This document shows positions 1 to 6,698 of a stretch of 46,733 nt of DNA, piece after piece. This DNA comes from UBA9865 sp035647835. Its GTDB lineage: Bacteria > Bacillota > Dethiobacteria > Dethiobacterales > Dethiobacteraceae. The position numbers and the translations under genes were made by a program. Positions within the stretch are counted from its first letter, which is position 1, and every line of letters begins with the position of its first letter. The DNA is taken from the NCBI GenBank assembly GCA_035647835.1, contig DASRMS010000041.1:1-46733 (forward strand), in the 5' to 3' direction. Under the pieces are notes generated by a model. The model had not been told where the DNA came from. It was given only the letters and a program-made list of their open reading frames with translations, and did not search any database.

Positions 1-100
1 GATTTCCACCTCCACCTTCAGCAACTACGGAACCGACTAGAGTTAAGAGCATCGTTAAGATTAGGAAGATTGCTAGGAGTTTTCTTTTTACAGTTTTCAT
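1..100 (-). CDS. Exported protein, N-terminal fragment (runs off window)
   Basis: Only the first 33 codons are present; the gene continues beyond position 1. The peptide starts MKTVKRKLLAIF, a positively charged N-region, followed by a Leu/Ile/Thr hydrophobic core and a GSVVA-EGGGG boundary that reads as a type I signal peptidase site. After it the mature chain opens Gly-rich. The ATG at 98-100 is preceded by a strong AAGGAGG (about 109-116 on the minus strand) at normal spacing. Function cannot be inferred. A small upstream ORF (97-171) overlaps its start codon, and the small RNA candidate at 276-403 lies upstream on the same strand, so the RNA could instead be the attenuated leader of this gene. 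Confidence 0.75.
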   Translation of the reverse strand, partial: MKTVKRKLLAIFLILTMLLTLVGSVVAEGGGGN

Positions 101-171
101 TTTATTAAACCTCCTTTTTTTACCCCGGCCCCTGTTCCCCCCAAGCAACATGCCAGAGCCAGATTAAACAA
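97..171 (-). CDS. Possible 24-codon upstream ORF coupled to the exported protein
   Basis: On the minus strand an AAAGGAGGAG sequence is followed about 4 bases later by a TTG that opens a 24-codon frame beginning MFNLALACCLGG. Its TGA overlaps the ATG of the exported protein gene as ATGA. The overlap and the SD are visible in the sequence; translation is an inference. It is too short and too plain to be assigned a role. It could simply be a chance frame in a leader. Confidence 0.25.
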   Translation of the reverse strand: MFNLALACCLGGTGAGVKKGGLIK

Positions 172-275
172 ATCTCCTCCTTTCACCTGTCAAATATTAA
201 GACTTAATGAGTTATCGTACAGAAATTGTTGTAATCTGTGCGGATGAGTATTGTAAATCGTCAATTTTTGGCAAT

Positions 276-306
276 AAAAAAGCACACGGGTATAAAACCC
301 GTGTGC
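276..306 (-). terminator. Intrinsic terminator of the small RNA candidate
   Basis: Perfect 10-bp stem GCACACGGGT / ACCCGTGTGC (282-291 with 297-306), 5-base loop. On the minus strand it is followed directly by six Ts (276-281). On the plus strand no T-run follows, so it works in one direction only. Confidence 0.75.
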
Positions 307-403
307 AGCCGGTATCACTCTATCTCCCACGCCTCATAAGTGACCTGATCACGAAGCGGTGTTCATTGAATCCGCACACTACAGCAACAGTTATTGCTAG
401 AGC
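276..403 (-). ncRNA. Candidate small RNA or attenuated leader, about 128 nt
   Basis: A consensus promoter on the minus strand (TTGACA, 17-base spacer, TATAAT) faces a complete intrinsic terminator about 100 bases downstream, with no convincing ORF between them. The predicted transcript starts near 403. It contains a small hairpin (AGCAA/TTGCT, about 388-403), a GTGA/TCAC hairpin near 340-352, and ends in a 10-bp GC-rich stem with a T-run. A 19-codon GTG frame inside has no ribosome binding site. I do not recognise it as 6S, SRP RNA, tmRNA, a T-box or a riboswitch class. It could be a trans-acting RNA, an antitoxin RNA whose toxin partner is gone, or a leader with a terminator ahead of the exported-protein gene. 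Confidence 0.5.
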
Positions 404-409
404 ACCTTC

Positions 410-438
410 ATTATAAGATGCCAAAGTTTTACTGTCAA
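410..438 (-). promoter_or_regulatory. Consensus sigma-A promoter for the small RNA candidate
   Basis: The minus strand reads TTGACA (433-438), a 17-base spacer, then TATAAT (410-415). Both hexamers match the consensus exactly at the optimal spacing, the best promoter in the window. This is the main reason to believe the short transcript downstream is real and strongly expressed. Confidence 0.75.
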
Positions 439-555
439 GAATAAGTTGAAAAATTCACATAATTAAATATGGTATAGCATATCATTGTTATTTGTCATTT
501 TTATTAGACTTCATTTATGCCGTAAATAGAGTGGTTGCTAAGTGCACTGGTGCTC
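439..555. other. AT-rich intergenic stretch with a 16-base inverted repeat
   Basis: No coding frame is convincing here. The region separates the minus-strand small RNA promoter from the plus-strand leuS promoter. The only structure I see is an imperfect palindrome at 467-482 (ATATG, six bases, CATAT), which could be an operator or chance in AT-rich DNA. Confidence 0.4.
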
Positions 556-585
556 TTGCATTCCCTCCTTTAATCCGTATATAAT
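556..585 (+). promoter_or_regulatory. Probable sigma-A promoter of leuS
   Basis: TTGCAT (556-561), 18-base spacer, TATAAT (580-585). The -10 is perfect and the -35 is partial. It would start transcription near 592 and give a leader of about 139 nt before the leuS start codon. Confidence 0.55.
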
Positions 586-591
586 AGGAAG

Positions 592-730
592 AAAGCCTGT
601 GGACAGGCAATCTTTGGTACTGACGGTAAATTATCTTGCTTGCAGATAGCAGGTGCTAATGAAGCCAGTCTAAAAGCTTGTCAGCGGAAAACGAAAGTTT
701 TTTGGAGATTTGAAGTATAGGAGGCAGATT
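592..730 (+). other. leuS 5' leader with two small hairpins, no T-box
   Basis: The leader has a short hairpin GCCTG/CAGGC (595-608) and a GAAA-tetraloop hairpin AAAAC/GTTTT (about 688-701) that runs into a short T-run just before the ribosome binding site. The conserved T-box core AGGGTGGNACCGCG, common ahead of aminoacyl-tRNA synthetase genes in Firmicutes, is absent; TTTGGTACTGACGG near 613-626 resembles it only faintly. Regulation of leuS here is therefore not evident. Confidence 0.4.
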
Positions 731-3205
731 GTGGTGGCTGAGTATAATCCAAGTGTTATCGAACCCAAGTGGCAGAGGTTTTGGGAAGAAAATGACTTAA
801 ATCAGACAGAAGAAGATAGACAGAAGAAATATTATGTTCTAGAGATGTTTCCTTATCCCTCGGGGCGTTTACATATGGGGCATATGCGGGTTTACTCTAT
901 TGGTGATGTTTTAGCTCGTTTTTTACGTATGCGCGGCTTTAGTGTACTTCACCCTATGGGGTGGGATGCCTTTGGTTTGCCGGCAGAAAATGCAGCCATC
1001 AAAAACCAAGTTCACCCTGCTGCATGGACCTATGCCAATATTGAGGCGATGAAAAAACAGCAAAAAGCGCTGGGCATTAGTTATGATTGGCAGCGAGAAG
1101 TTGCCACTTGTGACCCTGACTATTATAAATGGACACAATGGTTATTTTTACTTTTATATAAACGTGGGTTGGCCTATAAAAAGCAGGCGGGTGTAAACTG
1201 GTGTCCAAACTGCAGCACAGTTTTAGCTAATGAGCAGGTGGAAGATGGTGGCTGCTGGCGCTGTGGTACAGAAGTGACCCACAAAGATTTGGAACAGTGG
1301 TTTTTCCGAATCACAGACTATACAGAGCGGCTGCTAGAAGATTTAAAGCTATTGTCTGGTTGGCCGGAGCGTGTGCGCATGATGCAGGAGAATTGGATTG
1401 GCAAAAGCGAAGGCGCTGAGGTTCGTTTTAAAGTCAAAGGTAGAGAGGATGAAATCTCTGTTTTTACCACTCGTCCTGATACTTTGTATGGCGTAACCTA
1501 TCTGGTGCTGGCTGCGGAACACTCTCTTGTTGAGGCATTAACTGCTGGTAGTGAACGGCAAGCAGAAGTGCAGGCTTTTGTTGAAAATACAAAAAAACTT
1601 AATGATATCGCTCGTGCTTCGACAGAGATGGTTAAAGAAGGTGTTTTTACCGGTGCCTACTGCCTCAATCCGGTGAATGGTGAAGAAGTGCCAATTTTAG
1701 TAGGTAACTATGTTTTAATGGGTTATGGCACAGGTGCGGTCATGGGCGTGCCTGCCCATGACCAACGGGACTTTGAGTTTGCTAAAAAATATCAGCTGCC
1801 GCTGCGTGTAGTAATTACCCCTGAGGATCAGGAATTGAGTGCTGCTGATTTAAAGGAAGCTTATGTAGATGCGGGTGTCTTAATTAATTCCGCCCAGTTT
1901 AATGGTAAAACCAGTGAAGCAGCCCAAAAGAAAATTGCCGCTTACTTGGCCGCTAACAACTGGGGAGAGGCCAAAGTAACTTATCGTCTTCGTGACTGGC
2001 TGATTTCACGGCAGCGCTATTGGGGTGCACCTATTCCTGTTCTTTACTGTGAGCACTGTGGCACTGTACCTGTTCCTGAAGAGCAGCTGCCAGTATTGTT
2101 ACCGGAAGATGTGGTCTTTAAAGCGGGCGGTCAATCACCTTTAGCTGAACATGAAGGATTTTTGCACGCCACTTGTCCCCAGTGTGGTGGTCAAGCTAGG
2201 CGAGAAACAGACACCATGGACACTTTTATTGATTCTTCGTGGTATTATTTTCGCTACACCGATGCTCAGAATGAGAACCTTCCCTTTGCCAAGGGGCAGG
2301 GAGACGCCTGGGTACCGGTAGATCAGTATATTGGCGGCATTGAACATGCTATTTTGCATCTATTGTATTCGCGTTTCATTACTAAAGTCTTCCATGATGC
2401 CGGCTACACTGCAGCTGTTGAACCTTTTACCCGTTTGTTAGCGCAAGGCATGGTGAATAAAGATGGTGCAAAAATGTCGAAATCTAAAGGCAATGTGGTC
2501 AGCCCTGATGAAATTATTGAAAAATATGGTGCTGATACAGGGCGGTTATTCATTCTCTTTGCTGCCCCACCGGAAAAAGATGTGGATTGGAGTGACCGTG
2601 GCGTAGAGGGCAGCTACCGTTTTCTAAAACGCGTCTGGCGTTTAGTTGATCGCTATGCTGACGTCCTACAGCAGCCAGTTGAACAGCAGGTCGCTGCGGA
2701 TGATGCTGATCAAGCACTACGCCGTGCGATGCATACCGCACTGAAGAAAGTGACTGAGGATATTGAGGAGCGTTTCAACTTTAACACAGCAATTTCCTCA
2801 ATTATGGAAGCTGTCAACTCTGCTTATAGCTATATGCATGAAAAGGAAGATCATATTCACCATGGGATGATGAGGGAAGTATTGGAAATCTTAGTTGTAA
2901 TGCTGGCCCCATTTGCCCCCCATTTAGGTGAAGAATTGTGGGAGCGCTTGGGTCACCAAACTAGCGTTCATTTACAGTCCTGGCCCACAGTGGACTCTAC
3001 AGCTCTCCAAGTGGCTGAGGTGGAAATTGTGGTGCAGGTTAATGGTAAGGTGCGTGACCATTTAGTCGTGCCCACGGGGTTAACCCGGGAGGCGCTGCAG
3101 GAACTAGCTTTGGCCAGTGCCAAGGTTGCCCAGCTGGCAGCAGACAAGCAAGTTGTGAAGGTCATAGCGGTACCAGATAAACTGGTGAATATCGTCGTTC
3201 GCTGA
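731..3205 (+). CDS. leuS: Leucyl-tRNA synthetase
   Basis: Cytoplasmic class Ia synthetase that charges tRNA-Leu with leucine. The HIGH-type motif is HMGH at residues 48-51 within FPYPSGRLHMGHMR. Two Cys pairs (CPNC and CWRC) form the zinc knuckle, the CP1 editing domain contains the TTRPDT region that binds misacylated product, and KMSKS is at 581-585. The C-terminal anticodon and tail domains are present; 824 residues is normal for bacteria. I chose the GTG at 731 because AGGAGG (719-724) sits 6 bases before it; GTG 734 is an equal alternative, and the upstream TTG at 710 lies 5' of the ribosome binding site and is unlikely. It stands alone, with its own promoter and terminator. Confidence 0.97.
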   Translation: MVAEYNPSVIEPKWQRFWEENDLNQTEEDRQKKYYVLEMFPYPSGRLHMGHMRVYSIGDVLARFLRMRGFSVLHPMGWDAFGLPAENAAIKNQVHPAAWTYANIEAMKKQQKALGISYDWQREVATCDPDYYKWTQWLFLLLYKRGLAYKKQAGVNWCPNCSTVLANEQVEDGGCWRCGTEVTHKDLEQWFFRITDYTERLLEDLKLLSGWPERVRMMQENWIGKSEGAEVRFKVKGREDEISVFTTRPDTLYGVTYLVLAAEHSLVEALTAGSERQAEVQAFVENTKKLNDIARASTEMVKEGVFTGAYCLNPVNGEEVPILVGNYVLMGYGTGAVMGVPAHDQRDFEFAKKYQLPLRVVITPEDQELSAADLKEAYVDAGVLINSAQFNGKTSEAAQKKIAAYLAANNWGEAKVTYRLRDWLISRQRYWGAPIPVLYCEHCGTVPVPEEQLPVLLPEDVVFKAGGQSPLAEHEGFLHATCPQCGGQARRETDTMDTFIDSSWYYFRYTDAQNENLPFAKGQGDAWVPVDQYIGGIEHAILHLLYSRFITKVFHDAGYTAAVEPFTRLLAQGMVNKDGAKMSKSKGNVVSPDEIIEKYGADTGRLFILFAAPPEKDVDWSDRGVEGSYRFLKRVWRLVDRYADVLQQPVEQQVAADDADQALRRAMHTALKKVTEDIEERFNFNTAISSIMEAVNSAYSYMHEKEDHIHHGMMREVLEILVVMLAPFAPHLGEELWERLGHQTSVHLQSWPTVDSTALQVAEVEIVVQVNGKVRDHLVVPTGLTREALQELALASAKVAQLAADKQVVKVIAVPDKLVNIVVR

Positions 3206-3284
3206 CATGGCCCAGGTAATAATGTCAAAAAAAAGATCAACCTAGGCAGGAAAATTGTGGTTATCAAGAGAAAAACACTTTAAC

Positions 3285-3319
3285 AAAGCTTGCTCTACAT
3301 AATTAGGGCAAGCTTTTTT
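3285..3319 (+). terminator. Intrinsic terminator after leuS
   Basis: A 9-bp stem AAAGCTTGC / GCAAGCTTT (3285-3293 with 3308-3316), loop about 14 bases, ends in a run of six Ts. It lies about 80 bases after the leuS stop codon. Confidence 0.8.
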
Positions 3320-3441
3320 ATCAGCTAGGAAACTATTGCAACCATGCATTGCCTTCATGCTAGCTGCTGGAGTTTTTAGGAAGGTCCGACTTATTGCTGC
3401 GAGGTGGCCAAGTTCGCAGACGGCGGCAGCACCTAAAGAAA

Positions 3442-3481
3442 AAGAAAGACGCGGCAGGGAAAAATAGGCAGCGCCTTTCTT
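3442..3481 (+). other. Hairpin in the comEA leader
   Basis: AAGAAAGACGC (3442-3452) pairs with GCGCCTTTCTT (3471-3481), an 11-bp stem with one mismatch and an 18-base loop, ending about 10 bases before the comEA ribosome binding site. No T-run follows. It may affect mRNA stability or translation. The 3206-3504 stretch otherwise holds only the leuS terminator. Confidence 0.4.
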
Positions 3482-3504
3482 GGAAATGTCAGGAGGCTTT
3501 TGTG

Positions 3505-4074
3505 ATGTTTCAAATGACCAGACGAGAGCAGCTTGGTGCTATCATCTTGGTCGTACTTTTATTGCTAGGTTTATTGCTACGCTATTTATTATTGCCAAAA
3601 CCTGTAGCGTTGGAGGTTCTCCCGCCCCCTGAAACACCGCTGGATGAAGAACAGCCGCAAGCAGAAATTGTGGTGCATATCGCTGGCGCAGTACGTACTC
3701 CCGGGGTTTATACCCTGCCGGCAGGGGCGCGGGTTTACATGGCGCTGGAGGCAGCAGGAGGGGTGCTGCCAGAAGCGGATGAGCACGCCCTTAATCTTGC
3801 CGAGCCACTTTTTGACGGACGACGTATTACTGTGCCGTTCCAGGGTGAGCAGGGTGCCGCTGCCGCTGCCTCTGATAATGATAAAGTAAATATTAATACT
3901 GCTCAAGCGGCCGAATTTGAGCAGCTGCCAGGCATTGGTCCCGCTAAAGCCGCTGCTATTATTGCTTATCGCGAGGAAAACGGTCCTTTTCAATCTGTAG
4001 ACGATTTAACCCGTGTTTCAGGGATCGGTATTAATACTTTGAATGTAATCAAGGACTACCTCACACTTTATTAA
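3505..4074 (+). CDS. comEA: Competence protein ComEA, DNA receptor
   Basis: Membrane-anchored receptor that binds double-stranded DNA outside the membrane and passes it to the ComEC channel. The 189-residue protein has one N-terminal membrane segment (about 10-32), an acidic/Pro linker, an SLBB domain (about 53-110, IVVHIAGAVRTPGVYTLP), an Ala-rich linker, and a double helix-hairpin-helix DNA-binding domain (about 126-189, with VNINTAQAAEFEQLPGIGP and VSGIG). The start is the ATG 8 bases after AGGAGG (3491-3496); earlier in-frame starts lie upstream of that site. comEC is in the same window but 8.6 kb away, separated by the gerA operon. Its stop overlaps the stop of the convergent germination gene by 4 bases (TTAA). 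Confidence 0.93.
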   Translation: MFQMTRREQLGAIILVVLLLLGLLLRYLLLPKPVALEVLPPPETPLDEEQPQAEIVVHIAGAVRTPGVYTLPAGARVYMALEAAGGVLPEADEHALNLAEPLFDGRRITVPFQGEQGAAAAASDNDKVNINTAQAAEFEQLPGIGPAKAAAIIAYREENGPFQSVDDLTRVSGIGINTLNVIKDYLTLY

Positions 4075-4307
4075 GTCTTCAGCTTCAGGACGGCGAGCAG
4101 CTTCTGTAAAAGCTCCCTTGGTGCAGGTATTTTGATGCCGTAGAATTGCATAATGGCCAACGTAGACGCAAGCAGCCACAAGACAAGAAAAACAAGCAAT
4201 TCCCGCCACATTTTATTCAGGATTAAACGTGGTGTTTCAAATAAGGCTATGGCTAGTAAACCTAAAACCAGTAAGATAAACAGTGCTTGCCACCTCCAAC
4301 TACTCAC
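4071..4307 (-). CDS. Small two-helix GerD-type subunit of the germinant receptor
   Basis: Encodes about 78 residues with two membrane helices (roughly 7-25 and 35-55), joined by a short basic/acidic turn (FETPRLILNKMWREL), then an amphipathic tail. The start is set by the GTG at 4305-4307, which overlaps the last codons of the preceding receptor gene as GTGAGTAG, implying translational coupling; there is no strong ribosome binding site. Small two-helix proteins of this type are known as fourth (D) subunits in some GerA-family operons. I assign it from size, topology and position, not from a recognised catalytic motif. Its TAA is tail-to-tail with comEA. Confidence 0.65.
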   Translation of the reverse strand: MSSWRWQALFILLVLGLLAIALFETPRLILNKMWRELLVFLVLWLLASTLAIMQFYGIKIPAPRELLQKLLAVLKLKT

Positions 4308-5571
4308 CGCGGGGCAGAGCAGGATTGGCCTGCATACCTGCGCGGCGGACATCTGAAGTAACCACTATCTCCACTTTTAGCTTGCTAAATTCTTCTGGCC
4401 AGTTGTCCTGCAGGCGGCTAAAGAGCTTCGGTTCATGACGGTTTAAAATACTGCCGAAACCAACAAGATCTGTCTGCAGTTGTTGCATCCGATGCAGTGC
4501 TTTTTCCATTTCCTGTTTAATGACGGCGGCATTGGCGCTGTTAACTTTTTTCATCATTTCCGGTGTATTGATCTTCGTTGTGCTGGTTTGGGAGCGGATA
4601 TCCCCTTCGGTAACCACTTCAACCGAGAAGGAAAGCTGGCCATTTTTTATCTGGGGCTTAATCTTTGTCTCCGCACGGGAAACGTGCAAAGTGATGATCT
4701 CCTTTGGTTTTTGAGGATCGGAAATGGCAAGATAGGTACGGCTAGTTTTACCTAAAAACCAGAGAAAGCCGCGGGTTTCCTGGGCGTTCATTAGCCCAGC
4801 CAATTTTTGATTACGAAAGGCAGCTAGCCCCGCCAAAGTCAATACTTCTTTTGCTTTTTCTCCGCCGCCGCCTTCACTGCTGTCGCTGCCGCCACTGCTC
4901 TCTTCCTGTCCGCCAGGTTTTTGTTCACCCTGTAAGCCGGGAATTATTTCTTCTAGAGGTGAGCCCTTTTGTAAAAGCGCAGTATAGGCGGCCTGCCCTG
5001 GTGTTACTACTTTCTGCAGAAACTTATATGCGGGCAGCGGTTCAGTTTCCGAGATGAACCGCGCCTGCTCAATCATGCCAATTATTTCTTCGGTGATGCC
5101 TATTTCTAAACGTTCAGTAGTAGTCAGCATCTGTTGGGCAAAGCCATTAGTATATAGCAAATAAGCATTAAGGCGTACTTGTGGGTTGCGGATAATAAAA
5201 TCAAAAACATGTGCCAGCCCATGTTTGGCCATTTCTTCACCAATCAGAATTACGCTGGCGTGAGAGAGAAACAACTGTCGGGACAAGTTTAAACTGGCCT
5301 GGTGAAGCGCCAGGTCCATGCTTGCACCGACACCTGAAAAAAGCTGCGTGGGTTCGCCGCCACCGCCGCCGCCGCCTTCACCTCCTGCCACATCTGAGGG
5401 GAGGGAGATGGCAAAAGTGACTAGATAAGGAGACCTGCGCCCCGGCTGGTAGTCAATGGCAATGGCGCGCACAAGTGCTAATTCTTCTACTTCAATCTGA
5501 TCCCAGCAGCCTGCCGTAAAAAGGCTGAGGCAAAAGAGGAGCAGACATAAAATGGTAAGTTGTTTTTTCAT
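4300..5571 (-). CDS. Spore germination lipoprotein, GerAC family
   Basis: The C subunit of a germinant receptor in the spore inner membrane. The 423-residue protein starts with a lipoprotein signal peptide (MKKQLTILCLLLFCLSLFTAGC; lipobox TAGC, lipid-modified Cys at 22) and the family start CWDQIEVEELALVRAIAID. The middle region matches the Ger(x)C fold (SHASVILIGEEMAKHGL). Two low-complexity insertions stand out: a Gly/Glu run near residues 63-73, and a Ser/Gly/Glu-rich run near 225-240. The start codon follows GGGAGG at 5 bases and overlaps the TGA of the B-subunit gene as ATGA. Specific germinant cannot be inferred. Confidence 0.93.
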   Translation of the reverse strand: MKKQLTILCLLLFCLSLFTAGCWDQIEVEELALVRAIAIDYQPGRRSPYLVTFAISLPSDVAGGEGGGGGGGEPTQLFSGVGASMDLALHQASLNLSRQLFLSHASVILIGEEMAKHGLAHVFDFIIRNPQVRLNAYLLYTNGFAQQMLTTTERLEIGITEEIIGMIEQARFISETEPLPAYKFLQKVVTPGQAAYTALLQKGSPLEEIIPGLQGEQKPGGQEESSGGSDSSEGGGGEKAKEVLTLAGLAAFRNQKLAGLMNAQETRGFLWFLGKTSRTYLAISDPQKPKEIITLHVSRAETKIKPQIKNGQLSFSVEVVTEGDIRSQTSTTKINTPEMMKKVNSANAAVIKQEMEKALHRMQQLQTDLVGFGSILNRHEPKLFSRLQDNWPEEFSKLKVEIVVTSDVRRAGMQANPALPRGE

Positions 5572-6698
5572 TGCATCCTCCCCAGCTGTCGCTTGTGTAA
5601 CTTTTCTTTGAGCCAGGTTAGTACTAAAAGAAAAAGGGGAATGCCAAAATACATGAGCAGCACCCTTGGTGAGGTGGTGCTCACAGACGCTTCTAGTTCA
5701 GTGATATTTTCAAATAGGGAAAAAGACCAGACGACGGCAATAGTGCCTAGGGCTAAAACCACGGGGCGTATTTCTTTTAAGCCGGTTATTTGTGCCAAAC
5801 CTAAACAGGCACAATACAAGTAGAAAGTAGTTTTAGCAAAAACCCCGGCCACCCAAACCACCATAATTAGAACTTCAAAGCGTGATAAGATTTGTGCCAC
5901 ACTGATGGAACGCACAAACATCAGGATGGGAAAGCGAGTAACGAGTAAAAAATAGGGGCCAAAGGTGGCCAAAAGAGAGATCAGGCCAATGGCTAAAAGG
6001 CCGTTGGCAAAAACTGCTGCGGCGGCTCCAGCAGCCAAAGCCCGCTGCGGCCGCGTCAGGAAGGGGATAATGACAGCAAAAGTGATGGTATCCACTGCCC
6101 ATACTTCCGGGATAAGTGATGTCTTGAGCAGAGAAAGGAATTCAACCCTAAACAGGGGCTGTAAATATCCCAGCTCCCAGTTGCCCAGTGAAAGCAGCAA
6201 AATAAAATACAACGAGCCAATAACTAAGAGGATGATAAATTCATTCATGCGGGCCAGCACTTCCAGCCCAGCAAACACAGTCCAGGCGGCAAGAAAGATC
6301 AGGCTGAGGGAAAAAACTGACAGAGGCGTATTGGGCATAAAGGAAGTAGTCATAAAGTCACCGAATTCCCTAATCACAATGGCCACTACCCGCAGAAAAC
6401 TCCAGACATACAGCAGTCCAACTACTTTACCCAGCCATTTGCCCAAGAGTGTCTCGGTGTACTGAAAAATAGTCTCTTCCGGATGTTTATTGCCCAGCCA
6501 ACAAACTATAGAAAGAGTAACTAACCCCCATATTGTGCCCAGCAAAACAGCTAACCAGGCATTTTGTCCCTGTTGTTCGACGGCAACTGCCGGGACCAGC
6601 AGAATAGAGGTGGCTAATAAAGAGATGACCAATAGTTCACCGCCTTGGCGAGGGGAGATTTTACCCTTTTCCAGGCTGCCGATCTTTGCTTTCTTCAT
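5568..6698 (-). CDS. Spore germination permease-like subunit, GerAB family
   Basis: Integral membrane B subunit of the GerA-type receptor, related to amino-acid/polyamine transporters and, in studied receptors, the germinant-binding subunit. It has 376 residues with about ten hydrophobic segments and the family start GKISPRQGGELLVISLLATSILLVPA. The conserved FGDFMTTSFMPNTPLSVF and WAVDTITFAVIIPFL stretches are typical. The start chosen (ATG 6698) overlaps the end of the A-subunit gene by 38 bases, with a GAGGAG 13 bases upstream, slightly long; no better start is visible. It overlaps the next gene by 4 bases. Confidence 0.93.
   Translation of the reverse strand: MKKAKIGSLEKGKISPRQGGELLVISLLATSILLVPAVAVEQQGQNAWLAVLLGTIWGLVTLSIVCWLGNKHPEETIFQYTETLLGKWLGKVVGLLYVWSFLRVVAIVIREFGDFMTTSFMPNTPLSVFSLSLIFLAAWTVFAGLEVLARMNEFIILLVIGSLYFILLLSLGNWELGYLQPLFRVEFLSLLKTSLIPEVWAVDTITFAVIIPFLTRPQRALAAGAAAAVFANGLLAIGLISLLATFGPYFLLVTRFPILMFVRSISVAQILSRFEVLIMVVWVAGVFAKTTFYLYCACLGLAQITGLKEIRPVVLALGTIAVVWSFSLFENITELEASVSTTSPRVLLMYFGIPLFLLVLTWLKEKLHKRQLGRMQ

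Noticed and set aside
207..416. A 69-codon plus-strand frame
   Set aside because: No ribosome binding site, unlikely composition, and it runs across the minus-strand terminator hairpin and promoter of the small RNA candidate.
608..630. T-box-like TTTGGTACTGACGG in the leuS leader
   Set aside because: Too far from the AGGGTGGNACCGCG core and no antiterminator/terminator pair follows.
5965..6465. A 166-codon plus-strand frame inside gerAB
   Set aside because: Antisense shadow of a clear gene; unusual composition and no start signal.
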